From CALMNV01 sp035688975 (GTDB lineage Bacteria > Actinomycetota > Actinomycetes > Actinomycetales > Dermatophilaceae), in assembly GCF_035688975.1 (NCBI RefSeq), contig NZ_DASSMH010000077.1, positions 1 through 64,000 of the forward strand: 64,000 nt of DNA, in the 5' to 3' direction. Positions 32,940-41,736 of the stretch are shown in pieces. How positions within the stretch are numbered: the stretch's first letter is position 1; each line of letters begins with the position of its first letter. A model generated the notes under the pieces. The model was not told where the DNA came from. It saw nothing but the letters and a program-made list of their open reading frames with translations, and did no database searches. A program made the position numbers and the translations under genes.

Positions 32940-33038
32940 TGTTGCCTCCTCGGTCTCAGGTCGGCGTCCTTGCCGGCCTGCAACGGCGAGGTCGTTCGCC
33001 GCTTGACCCGAGAATCACAAGCCGCGGCGGCCCCGGAT

Positions 33039-33053
33039 GTCTCAATGTGAGAG
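33039..33053. promoter_or_regulatory. activator-site-like inverted repeat, copy 1
   Basis: GTCTCA-ATG-TGAGAG, a 6-3-6 dyad with one mismatch, lies 100 nt upstream of the alpha-subunit TTG, in the divergent promoter region. It shares its arms with the copy at 33078-33092, 39 bp away. Confidence 0.6.
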
Positions 33054-33077
33054 CGGGGCGGTCCTTGCGAAGGGACC

Positions 33078-33092
33078 GTCTCATCTTGAGAC
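33078..33092. promoter_or_regulatory. activator-site-like inverted repeat, copy 2
   Basis: GTCTCA-TCT-TGAGAC is a perfect 6-3-6 dyad. With copy 1 it is the natural candidate for the binding sites of the divergent AcoR/MimR-type regulator encoded at 33206. Confidence 0.65.
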
Positions 33093-33205
33093 AGGGCCGG
33101 CGTGCGCGGGTGAGGGGACGCTTGCCACGCACCCATGCGCCCCGCACACTGAGCGTGCCAACGCAGCGCAACGAGGCACCGTGTCGGAAGGCGAGAGGAA
33201 AGAGC

Positions 33206-35017
33206 GTGTCGGAGCCCTCGTACCCACGTCAGCCCGAGGCCGCCGGCGACCGGCTGACTCAGCGCGAGGACCTCCTCGAGCTGGGGCTGCTCGAGCCGCC
33301 CGTGCGTCACCTCATCGGTGAGTCGTGGCTGCGCAGTCGGCGCGCCGGCGTCGACCCGACGGACGTGCAGGCACCCTACGCCGACGCCGACCCCACGGAC
33401 CTCACCCCCCTCGTCCAGGCCGTCATGACCCGGATGAGCGCCGAGCTGTCTGGAGAACCGATCAGCATGATCTTCGCCGACGCCAGGGGCCGGGTCGTCC
33501 ACCGGATGTGCGCGGACGCCTCGCTGAGCAGACGCCTCGAGCGGGTGAGCCTCGCGCCCGGCTTCACGTATGCCGAGGACACCGTGGGCACCAACGGCAT
33601 CGGCACGGCCCTGCAGCTGGCCGCCCCGACACTCGTCGTCGGCGACGAGCACTTCTCCGAACCGCTTCGGTCCTTCGCGTGCGCGGGAGCGCCGGTGCAC
33701 CACCCCGTGACCGGGGTGCTCCTCGGGGTGCTCGACCTCACGTGCGAGGCGGGCGTGTCCAACTCCCTCCTGCTCACCTACGCGAGGACGCTCGCGGCGC
33801 GGATCCAGGACGAGGTGCTGACCCACAGCTCGAGCCGCGAGATGTCGCTGGTGCGCGACTACCTCGCCGCCTGCCGCCACGCCACCGTCCCGATCCTCGC
33901 CCTGAGCGACGACCTCGTGATGATGAACCGCCTGGCCCAGCAACGGCTGGACGGGGCGGACCGGACGGCCCTCATCGCCCGCACGAGTGACGCGTTCGGC
34001 TCGCAGGAGCCGAGGACCTTCGTGGCCGACCTGCCCAGTGGCGCCTCGGCACGCTTGGACTACCGCCCGTCCCTCGTCGGCGAGGCCGTCATCGGAGGGG
34101 TGTTCAGGGTCCAGATCTCCCAGTCCTCTGCTTCCCCGGCCACGTCCAGCCGCCACCGGCCCGAGGCGGTGGCCCTTCCCGGTCTGGCCGGCAGGAGCCC
34201 GCAGTGGGTGCGCGCGGTGGGCCACCTGCGGGAGGCGCACCGGCTGGGGACCTGGACGATCGTGCAGGGTGAGCCCGGTGTGGGCAAGCACGCGCTCGTC
34301 CGGGCGGTCCACCTCGGCGCGACGCCCCGCCGCCACCTGCGCACGCTCGACGCCGCCGTCGCGGCCGAGGACCCGGACGACTGGTACGAGCAGCTTGAGG
34401 ACGAGTTCCGCCTCGACGAGGGGACGCTGGTGCTGCGTCACCTCGACCGGCTCCCCGACCTGCTCGTCGAGCCGTTGGCCACCCTCCTCGTCGAGCAGGC
34501 AGCCCGCGAGCGCTCCTCGCGGCGCTGGGTGGTGGCCACCTACGACGTGGGGACGAGGCACGATCACACCCAGGCGTCCGTGATCCCCAGCTTCGACCGC
34601 ACGATCGTCCTCGACCCGCTCCGCCACCGCCCCGAGGACGTCCGGGTGCTCATTCCCGCACTGCTGCGCGCCGTGGCACCGGCCAACCGTGACCTCGGCA
34701 TCTCACCGGCCGCGCTGGGCCAGCTCGCGCGGCACCCGTGGCCCGGCAATGCCGCGCAGCTGCGTGACGTCCTGCGCCGCATCGTCGCGGTGAAGCGAAG
34801 CGGCACCATCGAGCTGGCGGACCTGCCTCCGGAATGCATGTCCGTCGGTCGGCGCAACCTCAGCCCACTCGAGGCGCTCGAGCGCGACGCGATCACGCGG
34901 GCGCTGCATGACTACCAGGGCAACAAGGCCTTGGCCGCGGAGCACCTCGGCATGTCGCGGGCGACGATCTACCGCAAGATCCGCGGCTACAACATCATCA
35001 CGTCCAACTCGGGCTGA
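33206..35017 (+). CDS. mimR: AcoR/MimR-type transcriptional activator of the monooxygenase operon
   Basis: A 603-residue regulator, divergent from the monooxygenase operon. A GAF-type sensor region (residues 60-205) includes EDTVGTNGIGTALQLA. A degenerate AAA+ module has Walker A GEPGVGKHAL at 355-364, but the Walker B position reads GTLVLRHLDR without Asp-Glu. No GAFTGA sigma-54 contact loop is present. A Fis-type HTH ends the protein (NKALAAEHLGMSRATIYRKI). Actinobacteria lack sigma-54, so activation through another sigma factor is expected. The start GTG 33206 has GAGAGGAAAG upstream. The monooxygenase substrate or product is the likely inducer. Confidence 0.93.
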   Translation: MSEPSYPRQPEAAGDRLTQREDLLELGLLEPPVRHLIGESWLRSRRAGVDPTDVQAPYADADPTDLTPLVQAVMTRMSAELSGEPISMIFADARGRVVHRMCADASLSRRLERVSLAPGFTYAEDTVGTNGIGTALQLAAPTLVVGDEHFSEPLRSFACAGAPVHHPVTGVLLGVLDLTCEAGVSNSLLLTYARTLAARIQDEVLTHSSSREMSLVRDYLAACRHATVPILALSDDLVMMNRLAQQRLDGADRTALIARTSDAFGSQEPRTFVADLPSGASARLDYRPSLVGEAVIGGVFRVQISQSSASPATSSRHRPEAVALPGLAGRSPQWVRAVGHLREAHRLGTWTIVQGEPGVGKHALVRAVHLGATPRRHLRTLDAAVAAEDPDDWYEQLEDEFRLDEGTLVLRHLDRLPDLLVEPLATLLVEQAARERSSRRWVVATYDVGTRHDHTQASVIPSFDRTIVLDPLRHRPEDVRVLIPALLRAVAPANRDLGISPAALGQLARHPWPGNAAQLRDVLRRIVAVKRSGTIELADLPPECMSVGRRNLSPLEALERDAITRALHDYQGNKALAAEHLGMSRATIYRKIRGYNIITSNSG

Positions 35018-35089
35018 CGACACCCGGCGGCGTCACGACGTGCCGCGCGGTGGGCGCCCGGAAGGCAGCTGGGCCCGGAAACAGCCCGG

Positions 35090-36355
35090 TCAGGACAGCA
35101 GCTGGGACACGGCGTGGATGAGCACGCCGATGAGGCCGCCGACGAGGGTGCCGTTGATCCGGATGAACTGCAGGTCGCGCCCCACCTGCAGCTCGACCCG
35201 CTCGGCGGTCTCCCGGCCGTCCCAGCGCTCGACCGTGTGGCTGATCACCCGAGTGAGCTCCGTGCCGTAGCGCTCGACGGCATACACCGCGGCGTCGCCG
35301 ATCCGGCGGTCGATCCGGCCCCGCAGCTCGTGGTCGGCGGACAGCCGCTCCGCGAGCGCGCGCACCTCGGCCACGCCTCGCGCCCGGACCGGGCCCTCCG
35401 GGTCCTCGAGGGCGGCTACGGCGACCCCCCGGAAGGAGCGCCACAGCGACATGGCGGTCACCGCCACCTGGGGATGGGTGAGCAGCCGCTCCTTGAACCG
35501 CTCGGCCCGCTCCTGGGTCGCCGGGTCGTGCTGGAGACCGTCAGCCAGGTCGAGCAGCAGCCGGTCGAGGGCCACCCGGACGCTGTGCGCCTCGTCGCGC
35601 CGGATGTCGGCGAGCCACCGCAGCGCCTCGATGTGCACCCGCCGGGCCACGAGGTCGTTGACCGCCTGCGGGACCCAGGCAGGAGCCCGCTCGAGAATGA
35701 GCGCCTCGAAGAGGTCCTCGTTGTCGACGAGCCAGCGCCGGCCCTCGTCCAGCGCGAGGTCGACGAGCCCGACGTGCGCGCGGTCGCGCACCACCTGGTC
35801 GAGCAGGCCGCCGGCCAGCCCGCTGACCGGCTCCTGGACGAGCCGCGGCAGCACGGCCTGCTCGAGCACCGCCTGCACCTCGGCGTCGGGGATCCGGTGC
35901 AGCACGTGCACCGTCACCGCGGCCACCTCGTCGACCAGCCGTTTCGCGTGGCCGGGAGCGAGCGCCCACTCCGCCAGCCTTCGGGTCGGCTCGGCGTCGA
36001 GGACGCGGTCCCGGATGACCTCCTCGCGCAGGAAGTTCTCGCCCACGAACTCCTCGAGGCTGCGGCCGATCATCTCCTTCTTGCGGGGGATGAGCGCGGT
36101 GTGCGGGATGGGCAGGCCGAGGGGATGCCGAAAGATGGCGGTCACGGCGAACCAGTCGGCGCACGCCCCCACCATGGACGCCTCGGCACCGGCGTTGACG
36201 TAGCCGAGGAGCCCGCCGTCGTGGCCCCGCGTGACGACGTAGACCAGGGCGGCGAGGAGGAGCAGACCGGTCGCGAGGGAGCGCATCCGCCGCAGGTCGG
36301 CGCGGCGCCGGGCGTCGAGGGCCGGGTCGACGACGAGGCCCAGGGGACCGCTCAC
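35090..36355 (-). CDS. DUF445 family membrane protein
   Basis: A 421-residue protein with a hydrophobic segment near residues 27-43 (LATGLLLLAALVYVVT) and a second at the extreme C-terminus (GTLVGGLIGVLIHAVSQLL), typical of DUF445/YheB-like proteins. The conserved GAEASMVGACADWFAVTAIFRHPLG and HTALIPRKKEMIGRSLEEFV blocks are present. The middle is long and helical. Function unknown in the family. The GTG at 36355 overlaps the SseB-like stop as GTGA. Confidence 0.88.
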   Translation of the reverse strand: MSGPLGLVVDPALDARRRADLRRMRSLATGLLLLAALVYVVTRGHDGGLLGYVNAGAEASMVGACADWFAVTAIFRHPLGLPIPHTALIPRKKEMIGRSLEEFVGENFLREEVIRDRVLDAEPTRRLAEWALAPGHAKRLVDEVAAVTVHVLHRIPDAEVQAVLEQAVLPRLVQEPVSGLAGGLLDQVVRDRAHVGLVDLALDEGRRWLVDNEDLFEALILERAPAWVPQAVNDLVARRVHIEALRWLADIRRDEAHSVRVALDRLLLDLADGLQHDPATQERAERFKERLLTHPQVAVTAMSLWRSFRGVAVAALEDPEGPVRARGVAEVRALAERLSADHELRGRIDRRIGDAAVYAVERYGTELTRVISHTVERWDGRETAERVELQVGRDLQFIRINGTLVGGLIGVLIHAVSQLLS

Positions 36356-37134
36356 CGGGCCGCCTCGAGCGCGAAGGTCAGCGCGTCGACCCGCGCGCGG
36401 GTCTCCCCGTCGGTCGCGAGGCGCTCGCCGATCCGGGTCGCCACGCCGGCGACGGCGTCGCGGGGCAGGCCGGCGGTCAGCGTGAGGACGACCCGGAGCA
36501 CCCCGGCGCCTGCCGGCGTGCCGGCCTCGAGCCGGTATGCCGTGACGTCGGCCTCGTCGCGCACGGCGGCCGCGACCGCCGCGTCCACGTGCCCGTCGAG
36601 GTGGGCCGGCAGCCAGGTGCGTTCCTGCGCGAGCGCCCACACCATGCTGGGGCGCAGCACGGTGGCCTCGGCCGAGGCGACGTCGACGAGGAGGGCCTGG
36701 CACTGCTCGGTGATGGCCGCCTGCGCGGCGGTGGCCGCCCGCACCGGCACGGGCCTCGCCGAGGGGTCCCACTCCGCGAGGCTGTCCGTGGACGAGAACA
36801 TGGGCAGGGCCCGGGAGCCGTCGGGCGCGGTGAGGGTGACGGCCGCCATGTCGCTGCGGGTGTCCACGACGGACGTGCCCGACGTGTCGGTCTCGGTGGG
36901 GATCGCGACGACGGGGACGAGCCAGCGCGCCGCGGCCACCCGCCTGAGCAGCTCCGTCTCGGACTCCGGCGTCGCCGCCGCCGCCGTCGCGCGCAGCGCC
37001 GCCGCGAGCCGCGGGTCCGCCGCGCCCGTGTCCTGGCCGAAGCCCGAGGACGGGATGCGCTTGCCGGCCCACGCCTGGCCGGCCGAGTCGGCGGGTCGGC
37101 CCGAGGCGTCGACGTGCGCGCCGGGAGGAGCCAT
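36352..37134 (-). CDS. SseB-like protein
   Basis: A 260-residue cytoplasmic protein. The central segment has VAAARWLVPVVAIPTETDT, LPMFSSTDSLAEWDP and ALLVDVASAEATVLRPSMVW, the pattern of the SseB N-terminal domain of actinobacterial proteins next to priA/hisA. The C-terminal 90 residues resemble an SseB C-terminal domain (LRVVLTLTAG). The role is unknown. The ATG at 37134 shares one base with the priA stop (TGATG). Confidence 0.78.
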   Translation of the reverse strand: MAPPGAHVDASGRPADSAGQAWAGKRIPSSGFGQDTGAADPRLAAALRATAAAATPESETELLRRVAAARWLVPVVAIPTETDTSGTSVVDTRSDMAAVTLTAPDGSRALPMFSSTDSLAEWDPSARPVPVRAATAAQAAITEQCQALLVDVASAEATVLRPSMVWALAQERTWLPAHLDGHVDAAVAAAVRDEADVTAYRLEAGTPAGAGVLRVVLTLTAGLPRDAVAGVATRIGERLATDGETRARVDALTFALEAAR

Positions 37135-37874
37135 CAGGCGGGTCGCCCCGCCAGGTCGAGCGCCTCCGGCAGGGTGAACGCGCCCTGGTAGAGGGCCGAC
37201 CCGATGATGGCGCCCTCGACGCCCGAGGGCACGAGGCCGCGCAGCACGCAGATGTCCTCCAGCGTCGAGACGCCCCCCGAGGCGACGACCGGGCGGTCCG
37301 TGCGGGAGCACACCTCGGTCAGCAGCGGCACGTTGGGCCCCTGGAGCATGCCGTCCTTGTTGACGTCGGTGACGACGTAGCGAGCGCACCCCTCGGCGTC
37401 GAGGCGCTTCAGCGTGTCCCACAGGTCCCCCCCGTCGCGGGTCCACCCGCGCGCGGCAAGCGTGGTGCCCCGCACGTCGAGCCCGATGGCGACGCGGTCG
37501 CCGTGGTCGGCGATGACGGACGCCGTCCACTCCGGGTCCTCCAGCGCCGCCGTGCCGATGTTGACCCGTCGGCAGCCGGTCGCGAGCGCCGCGGCCAGCG
37601 ACTCGGCGTCGCGGATGCCGCCGGACAGCTCCACGCGGATGTCGAGGCGTCCGACGATCGAGTCGATGAGCTCGAGGTTGCTGCCGCGCCCGAAGGCGGC
37701 GTCGAGGTCGACGAGGTGGATCCACTCCGCGCCCTGCTCCTGCCACGTCTTCGCGGCCTCCCACGGGTCGCCGAAGCGGCCGCCGGTGCCGGCCACCCCT
37801 TGGACGAGCTGCACCGCCTGCCCGTCGGAGATGTCGACCGCTGGCAGCAGCTCGAGTCGGGGCTGTTCGGGCAT
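37134..37874 (-). CDS. priA: bifunctional HisA/TrpF isomerase PriA
   Basis: TIM-barrel phosphoribosyl isomerase of 246 residues. In actinobacteria this single enzyme serves histidine (ProFAR isomerase) and tryptophan (PRA isomerase) synthesis. The catalytic Asp residues lie in LLPAVDISDGQAVQLV (Asp near 14) and YVVTDVNKDGMLQGPN. The phosphate-binding loops are ELSGGIRD and VVASGGVSTLEDI. It is placed after hisH, as in Streptomyces. No trpF is visible here, in keeping with the dual role. Confidence 0.94.
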   Translation of the reverse strand: MPEQPRLELLPAVDISDGQAVQLVQGVAGTGGRFGDPWEAAKTWQEQGAEWIHLVDLDAAFGRGSNLELIDSIVGRLDIRVELSGGIRDAESLAAALATGCRRVNIGTAALEDPEWTASVIADHGDRVAIGLDVRGTTLAARGWTRDGGDLWDTLKRLDAEGCARYVVTDVNKDGMLQGPNVPLLTEVCSRTDRPVVASGGVSTLEDICVLRGLVPSGVEGAIIGSALYQGAFTLPEALDLAGRPA

Positions 37875-37904
37875 GTCTGGTCAGTCTCCTTGCGTCAGCG
37901 GCTC

Positions 37905-37941
37905 GGTCGGATGCGGGGTCGGATGCGGGGGTCGGATGCGG
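37905..37941. repeat. three tandem copies of a 12-mer between hisH and priA
   Basis: GGTCGGATGCGG occurs at 37905-37916, 37917-37928 and 37930-37941 in the 82-bp gap. It looks like slippage-prone short tandem repeat DNA. It is within an otherwise continuous his operon and leaves only about 30 nt for the priA ribosome binding region. Confidence 0.8.
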
Positions 37942-37956
37942 CCGTCAGGACCGGGC

Positions 37957-38610
37957 TCAGGACAACGTGCGGACCCAGTTCTCCAGCAGGTGCAGCCCGG
38001 CGGCGCCGGACTTCTCGGGGTGGAACTGGGTGGCGCTGAGCGGCCCGTTCTCGACGGCCGCGACGAAGGGGCCGCCGTGCTCGGACCACGACACCGTCGG
38101 CGCGACGGCGGCGAACGCCCCGGTCGGGTGCAGCGTCCAGGTCTGCACGGCATACGAATGGACGAAGTAGAAGCGCTCCTGCTCCACGCCCGCGAAGAGC
38201 TTCGAGCCCTTCCCCGGCTCGACCGGAGACCAGCCCATGTGCGGCACGACCGCCGCCGGCAGCCGCTCGACGACGCCCGGCCACTCGCCGAGCCCCTCGG
38301 TGGGCGAGGCGGACGGCTCGGTCGAGCCGTCGAAGAGCACCTGCATGCCGACGCAGACGCCGAGCACGGGGCGACCGCCGGCGATCCGGCGCTCGATGAT
38401 GCGCGGCCCCTGGGCGGCCTTGAGGCCCGCGAGGCACGCGTGGAAGTTGCCGACCCCCGGCACGAAGAGCCCGTCGGCCGCGAGCGCCGCCTCCGGGTCG
38501 GCGGTGAGCGTCACCGTCGCCCCGACCCGCTCCAGCGCGCGCACGGCCGAGCGGATGTTGCCGCTGCCGTAGTCGAAGACGACGACATCGGGGCCGACCC
38601 CGCCGCCCAT
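37957..38610 (-). CDS. hisH: imidazole glycerol phosphate synthase, glutaminase subunit
   Basis: Class I glutamine amidotransferase of 217 residues that supplies ammonia to HisF. The nucleophile Cys is in VLGVCVGMQVLFDGS and the His-Glu pair in ATQFHPEKSG. The oxyanion strand is VPGVGNFHACL and PHMGWSPV is family typical. hisF is not in the window, so the partner gene is elsewhere. The ATG at 38610 lies 14 nt after the hisB stop. Confidence 0.95.
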   Translation of the reverse strand: MGGGVGPDVVVFDYGSGNIRSAVRALERVGATVTLTADPEAALAADGLFVPGVGNFHACLAGLKAAQGPRIIERRIAGGRPVLGVCVGMQVLFDGSTEPSASPTEGLGEWPGVVERLPAAVVPHMGWSPVEPGKGSKLFAGVEQERFYFVHSYAVQTWTLHPTGAFAAVAPTVSWSEHGGPFVAAVENGPLSATQFHPEKSGAAGLHLLENWVRTLS

Positions 38611-38624
38611 GTCAGCGCCCCATC

Positions 38625-39239
38625 TCAGAGCGCGCCCTTGGCGCTCGGGATGCCGACGACCCGCGAGTCGCGCTCGATGGCGGCACGCAGGGCCCGCGCC
38701 ACCGCCTTGAACTGCGCCTCGACGATGTGGTGCGGGTCGCGGCCGGCGAGGACGCGCACGTGCAGGCAGATCCCGGCGTTGAAGGCGAGCGCCTCGAAGA
38801 CGTGCCGGGTCATGGACCCCGTGAAGTGACCGCCGATCAGGACGTACTCCTGGCCGGCCGGCTCCCCCTCGTGCACGACGTAGGGCCGGCCGGCGAGATC
38901 CACGACGGCCTGGCACAGCGCCTCGTCGAGCGGCACGAGGGCGTCGCCGAAGCGGGAGATGCCCGCCTTGTCGCCGAGCGCCTCGCGCAGCGCCTGCCCG
39001 AGGACGATGGCGGTGTCCTCGACGGTGTGGTGGACGTCGACCTCGATGTCGCCGGTCGCCTTGACCGTGAGGTCGACCAGGGAGTGCTTGGCCAGCGAGG
39101 CGAGCATGTGGTCGAAGAACGGCGCTCCGGTGGAGACGTCGGACTCACCCGTGCCGTCGAGGTCGAGCGTCAGCTCGATCGAGGACTCCTTGGTCGTGCG
39201 GCTGATCCGCGCCGTGCGGGGGGCGGTCGTGGGGGTCAT
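38625..39239 (-). CDS. hisB: imidazoleglycerol-phosphate dehydratase
   Basis: Mn-dependent dehydratase of 204 residues, monofunctional as in other actinobacteria. The signature metal motifs are FFDHMLASLAKHS, DVHHTVEDTAI and DPHHIVEAQFKA. The ATG at 39239 overlaps the hisC stop as ATGA. Confidence 0.97.
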   Translation of the reverse strand: MTPTTAPRTARISRTTKESSIELTLDLDGTGESDVSTGAPFFDHMLASLAKHSLVDLTVKATGDIEVDVHHTVEDTAIVLGQALREALGDKAGISRFGDALVPLDEALCQAVVDLAGRPYVVHEGEPAGQEYVLIGGHFTGSMTRHVFEALAFNAGICLHVRVLAGRDPHHIVEAQFKAVARALRAAIERDSRVVGIPSAKGAL

Positions 39240-40384
39240 GACTCCTGCTTTCCGGCGTGCGCCGTCGGTCGCTGGACGTGGGTCGGGGCCAGGGCCGCCA
39301 TGACCTCGAGGAAGCGCGTCGTCTCCTCGGGCGTGCCTGCCGTGACCCGCAGGTGGTGCGGGATCCCGACGTCGCGGACGAGCACTCCGGCGTCGAGCAG
39401 CGCCTGCCACGTGGCCTGCTCGTCGGTGAGCCCGCCGAACAGGACGAAGTTGGAGTCGCTTTCGACCGGACGAGTGCCGAGCCCGGCGAGGGTCGCGACG
39501 ATGCGGTCGCGCTCCTGCTTGATCGCCTCGACGGTGCCGAGCATGAGGTCGGCGTGCTCGAGCGCCACGCGGGCGATCGTCTGCGTCGGCGTCGACAGGT
39601 GGTAGGGCAGCCGCACGAGGCGCAGGGCGTCGACGAACTCGCTTGCGGCGACAAGGTATCCGAGGCGGCCGCCGGCAAACGCGAAGGCCTTGCTCATCGT
39701 TCGCGTCACGACCAGGCGCGGGTTGTCCGTGAGCAGCTCCAGGGCGGTGCGGGTGCCGGGCCGGGCGAACTCGGCATACGCCTCGTCGACGATGACGACC
39801 GCGTCGGGGGCCGCCTCGAGCACGGCCCCGATGACCTCGAAGGGCAGGGCCGTGCCGGTCGGGTTGTTGGGCGAGCAGAGGAACACGATCGACGGGTCGT
39901 GGCTGCGCGCCTGCTCGGCCGCCGACTCGGGCCTGACGACGAACGTCTCGCGGTCACGCGCCCCGTCGACCCAGGTCATGCCGAGCGTCTCGCTGATGAT
40001 CGGGTGCATCGAGTAGCTCGGCGTGAACCCGAGCGCCGTGCGGCCCGGGCCGCCGAAGGCCTGCACGATGTGCGAGAGGACCTCGTTGGAGCCGTTGCCC
40101 GCCCACACCTGCTCGGGTGTCACGGCCACCCCGGACTGTTTCTCGACGTATGCCGTGAGCGCCTTGCGCAGGTCGGCGAAGTCGCGGTCGGGGTAGCGGT
40201 TGAGGTGCGGCAGGTCGGCCGCCAGCGCGGCGAGGACCGCCTGGACGACGACCTCCGGCACCGGGTAGGAGCACTCGTTGGTGTTGAGCCGGACCGGGAC
40301 GTCGAGCTGCGGGGCGCCGTAGGCCGTGCGGCCCCGCAGGTCCTCGCGCAGCAGACGCTGGACCTCGCTCGCCGCGCCCGTCAC
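39236..40384 (-). CDS. hisC: histidinol-phosphate aminotransferase
   Basis: PLP-dependent class I/II aminotransferase of 382 residues. LNTNECSYPVP near the N-terminus, CSPNNPTGTALP, VIVDEAYAEF and TMSKAFAFAGGRLGY (PLP lysine) are present. The GTG at 40384 overlaps the hisD stop as GTGA. The frame remains open across hisD and beyond for over 2.5 kb, but the family N-terminus VTGAASEVQRLLREDLRGRT sets the start. Confidence 0.95.
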   Translation of the reverse strand: MTGAASEVQRLLREDLRGRTAYGAPQLDVPVRLNTNECSYPVPEVVVQAVLAALAADLPHLNRYPDRDFADLRKALTAYVEKQSGVAVTPEQVWAGNGSNEVLSHIVQAFGGPGRTALGFTPSYSMHPIISETLGMTWVDGARDRETFVVRPESAAEQARSHDPSIVFLCSPNNPTGTALPFEVIGAVLEAAPDAVVIVDEAYAEFARPGTRTALELLTDNPRLVVTRTMSKAFAFAGGRLGYLVAASEFVDALRLVRLPYHLSTPTQTIARVALEHADLMLGTVEAIKQERDRIVATLAGLGTRPVESDSNFVLFGGLTDEQATWQALLDAGVLVRDVGIPHHLRVTAGTPEETTRFLEVMAALAPTHVQRPTAHAGKQES

Positions 40385-41730
40385 GCGGGGACCTCGTCGC
40401 CGAACCGAGCGGTGATCGCCTCGCCGTGCGCGGGCAGGTCCTCGGCCTGAGCCAGGGTGACGACGTGCCGGGCCACCTCCCGCAGGGCGTCCTCGTCGTA
40501 GTCGACGACGTGGATCCCGCGCAGGAACGACTGGACCGACAGGCCGCTCGAGTGCACGGCGCAACCGGCGGTCGGCAGGACGTGGTTGGAGCCGGCGGCG
40601 TAGTCGCCCAGGCTGACCGGCGCGTGCGGCCCGACGAAGACGGCGCCGGCGTTGCGGACGCGGGCAGCGACCGCGGCGGCGTCCCGCGTCTGGACCTCGA
40701 GGTGCTCCGCGGCATACGCGTTGACGACGGTGAGGCCCGCGTCCACGTCGTCGACGAGGACGACCCGCGACTGCGTGCCGCGCAGCGCGGTCGCGACCCG
40801 CTCCGAGTGTTTCGTCGCGGGCACGCGGCGGGCCAGGGCGGCGTCGGCGGCGTCGGCGAGCTCCTCGCTGTCGGTGACGAGCACCGACGCGGCGAGCGGG
40901 TCGTGCTCGGCCTGGCTGATGAGGTCTGCGGCGACGAGCTCCGGGTCGGCCGTGGCGTCGGCGAGGATGGCGATCTCGGTGGGCCCCGCCTCGGCGTCGA
41001 TGCCGATGAGGCCCTTGAGGAGGCGCTTGGCCGCGACGACCCAGATGTTGCCCGGGCCCGTCACGAGCGACGCGGGCTCGCACCCGACGCGCTCGCCGTC
41101 GAGCTCCTCCTCGAAGCCGTAGGCGAACATGGCGACGGCCTGGGCGCCGCCGACGGCATACACCTCGTCGACCCCGAGGAGCGCGCACGTGGCGAGGATG
41201 GTCGGGTTGGGGTAGCCGGCGAAGACGCCGGTGTTCTCCTTCTGCGGCGGCGAGGCGACGGCGAGGGAGCCGACCTGCGCGAGCTGCGCGGGAACGACGT
41301 TCATGATGACGCTGCTCGGGTAGACCGCCAGACCGCCCGGGACGTAGAGCCCGACGCGGTCGACCGGCACCCAGCGCTCCGTGACGGTGCCGCCGGCCAC
41401 GACCTGGGTCGTGGTGTCGGTGCGGCGCTGGTCGGCGTGCACGAGCCGGGCCCGGCGGATCGCCTCCTCGAGCGCGGCCCGAAGGTCGGGCGAGAGGGCG
41501 TCGAGGGCGGCCTGCAGCACGCGCGCGGGCACCCGCAGGGACGCCGGCCGCACCCCGTCGAAGCGCTCTCCCAGCTCGCGTAGCGCCTCCGCACCCCGAT
41601 GCTCGACGGCCGCACAGATGGGCCGCACCTGCTCGAGGGCGGTCGTCACGTCGAACTCGGCTCGGGGCAGGGCGCTGCGCAGGAAGCGCACGTCGAGCGT
41701 GCGCCCGCGCAGGTCGAGGCGGGACATCAT
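40381..41730 (-). CDS. hisD: histidinol dehydrogenase
   Basis: NAD-dependent two-step oxidation of histidinol to histidine, 449 residues. VPGGLAVYPSSVIMNVVPAQ, AGPTEIAILAD, DLISQAEHDP and SLGDYAAGSNHVLPT cover the cofactor and zinc-binding regions. Two Met codons begin the protein; the first at 41730 has a -10-like TAGAAT 6 nt upstream, so a leaderless his mRNA starts here. That -10 overlaps the stop codon of the upstream peptidase gene. Confidence 0.96.
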   Translation of the reverse strand: MMSRLDLRGRTLDVRFLRSALPRAEFDVTTALEQVRPICAAVEHRGAEALRELGERFDGVRPASLRVPARVLQAALDALSPDLRAALEEAIRRARLVHADQRRTDTTTQVVAGGTVTERWVPVDRVGLYVPGGLAVYPSSVIMNVVPAQLAQVGSLAVASPPQKENTGVFAGYPNPTILATCALLGVDEVYAVGGAQAVAMFAYGFEEELDGERVGCEPASLVTGPGNIWVVAAKRLLKGLIGIDAEAGPTEIAILADATADPELVAADLISQAEHDPLAASVLVTDSEELADAADAALARRVPATKHSERVATALRGTQSRVVLVDDVDAGLTVVNAYAAEHLEVQTRDAAAVAARVRNAGAVFVGPHAPVSLGDYAAGSNHVLPTAGCAVHSSGLSVQSFLRGIHVVDYDEDALREVARHVVTLAQAEDLPAHGEAITARFGDEVPA

Positions 41731-41736
41731 GTCCCG

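Noticed and set aside
32940..33205. Sigma-54 promoter for the monooxygenase operon
   Set aside because: No TGGCAC-N5-TTGC element is visible, the activator lacks GAFTGA, and actinobacteria generally have no RpoN.
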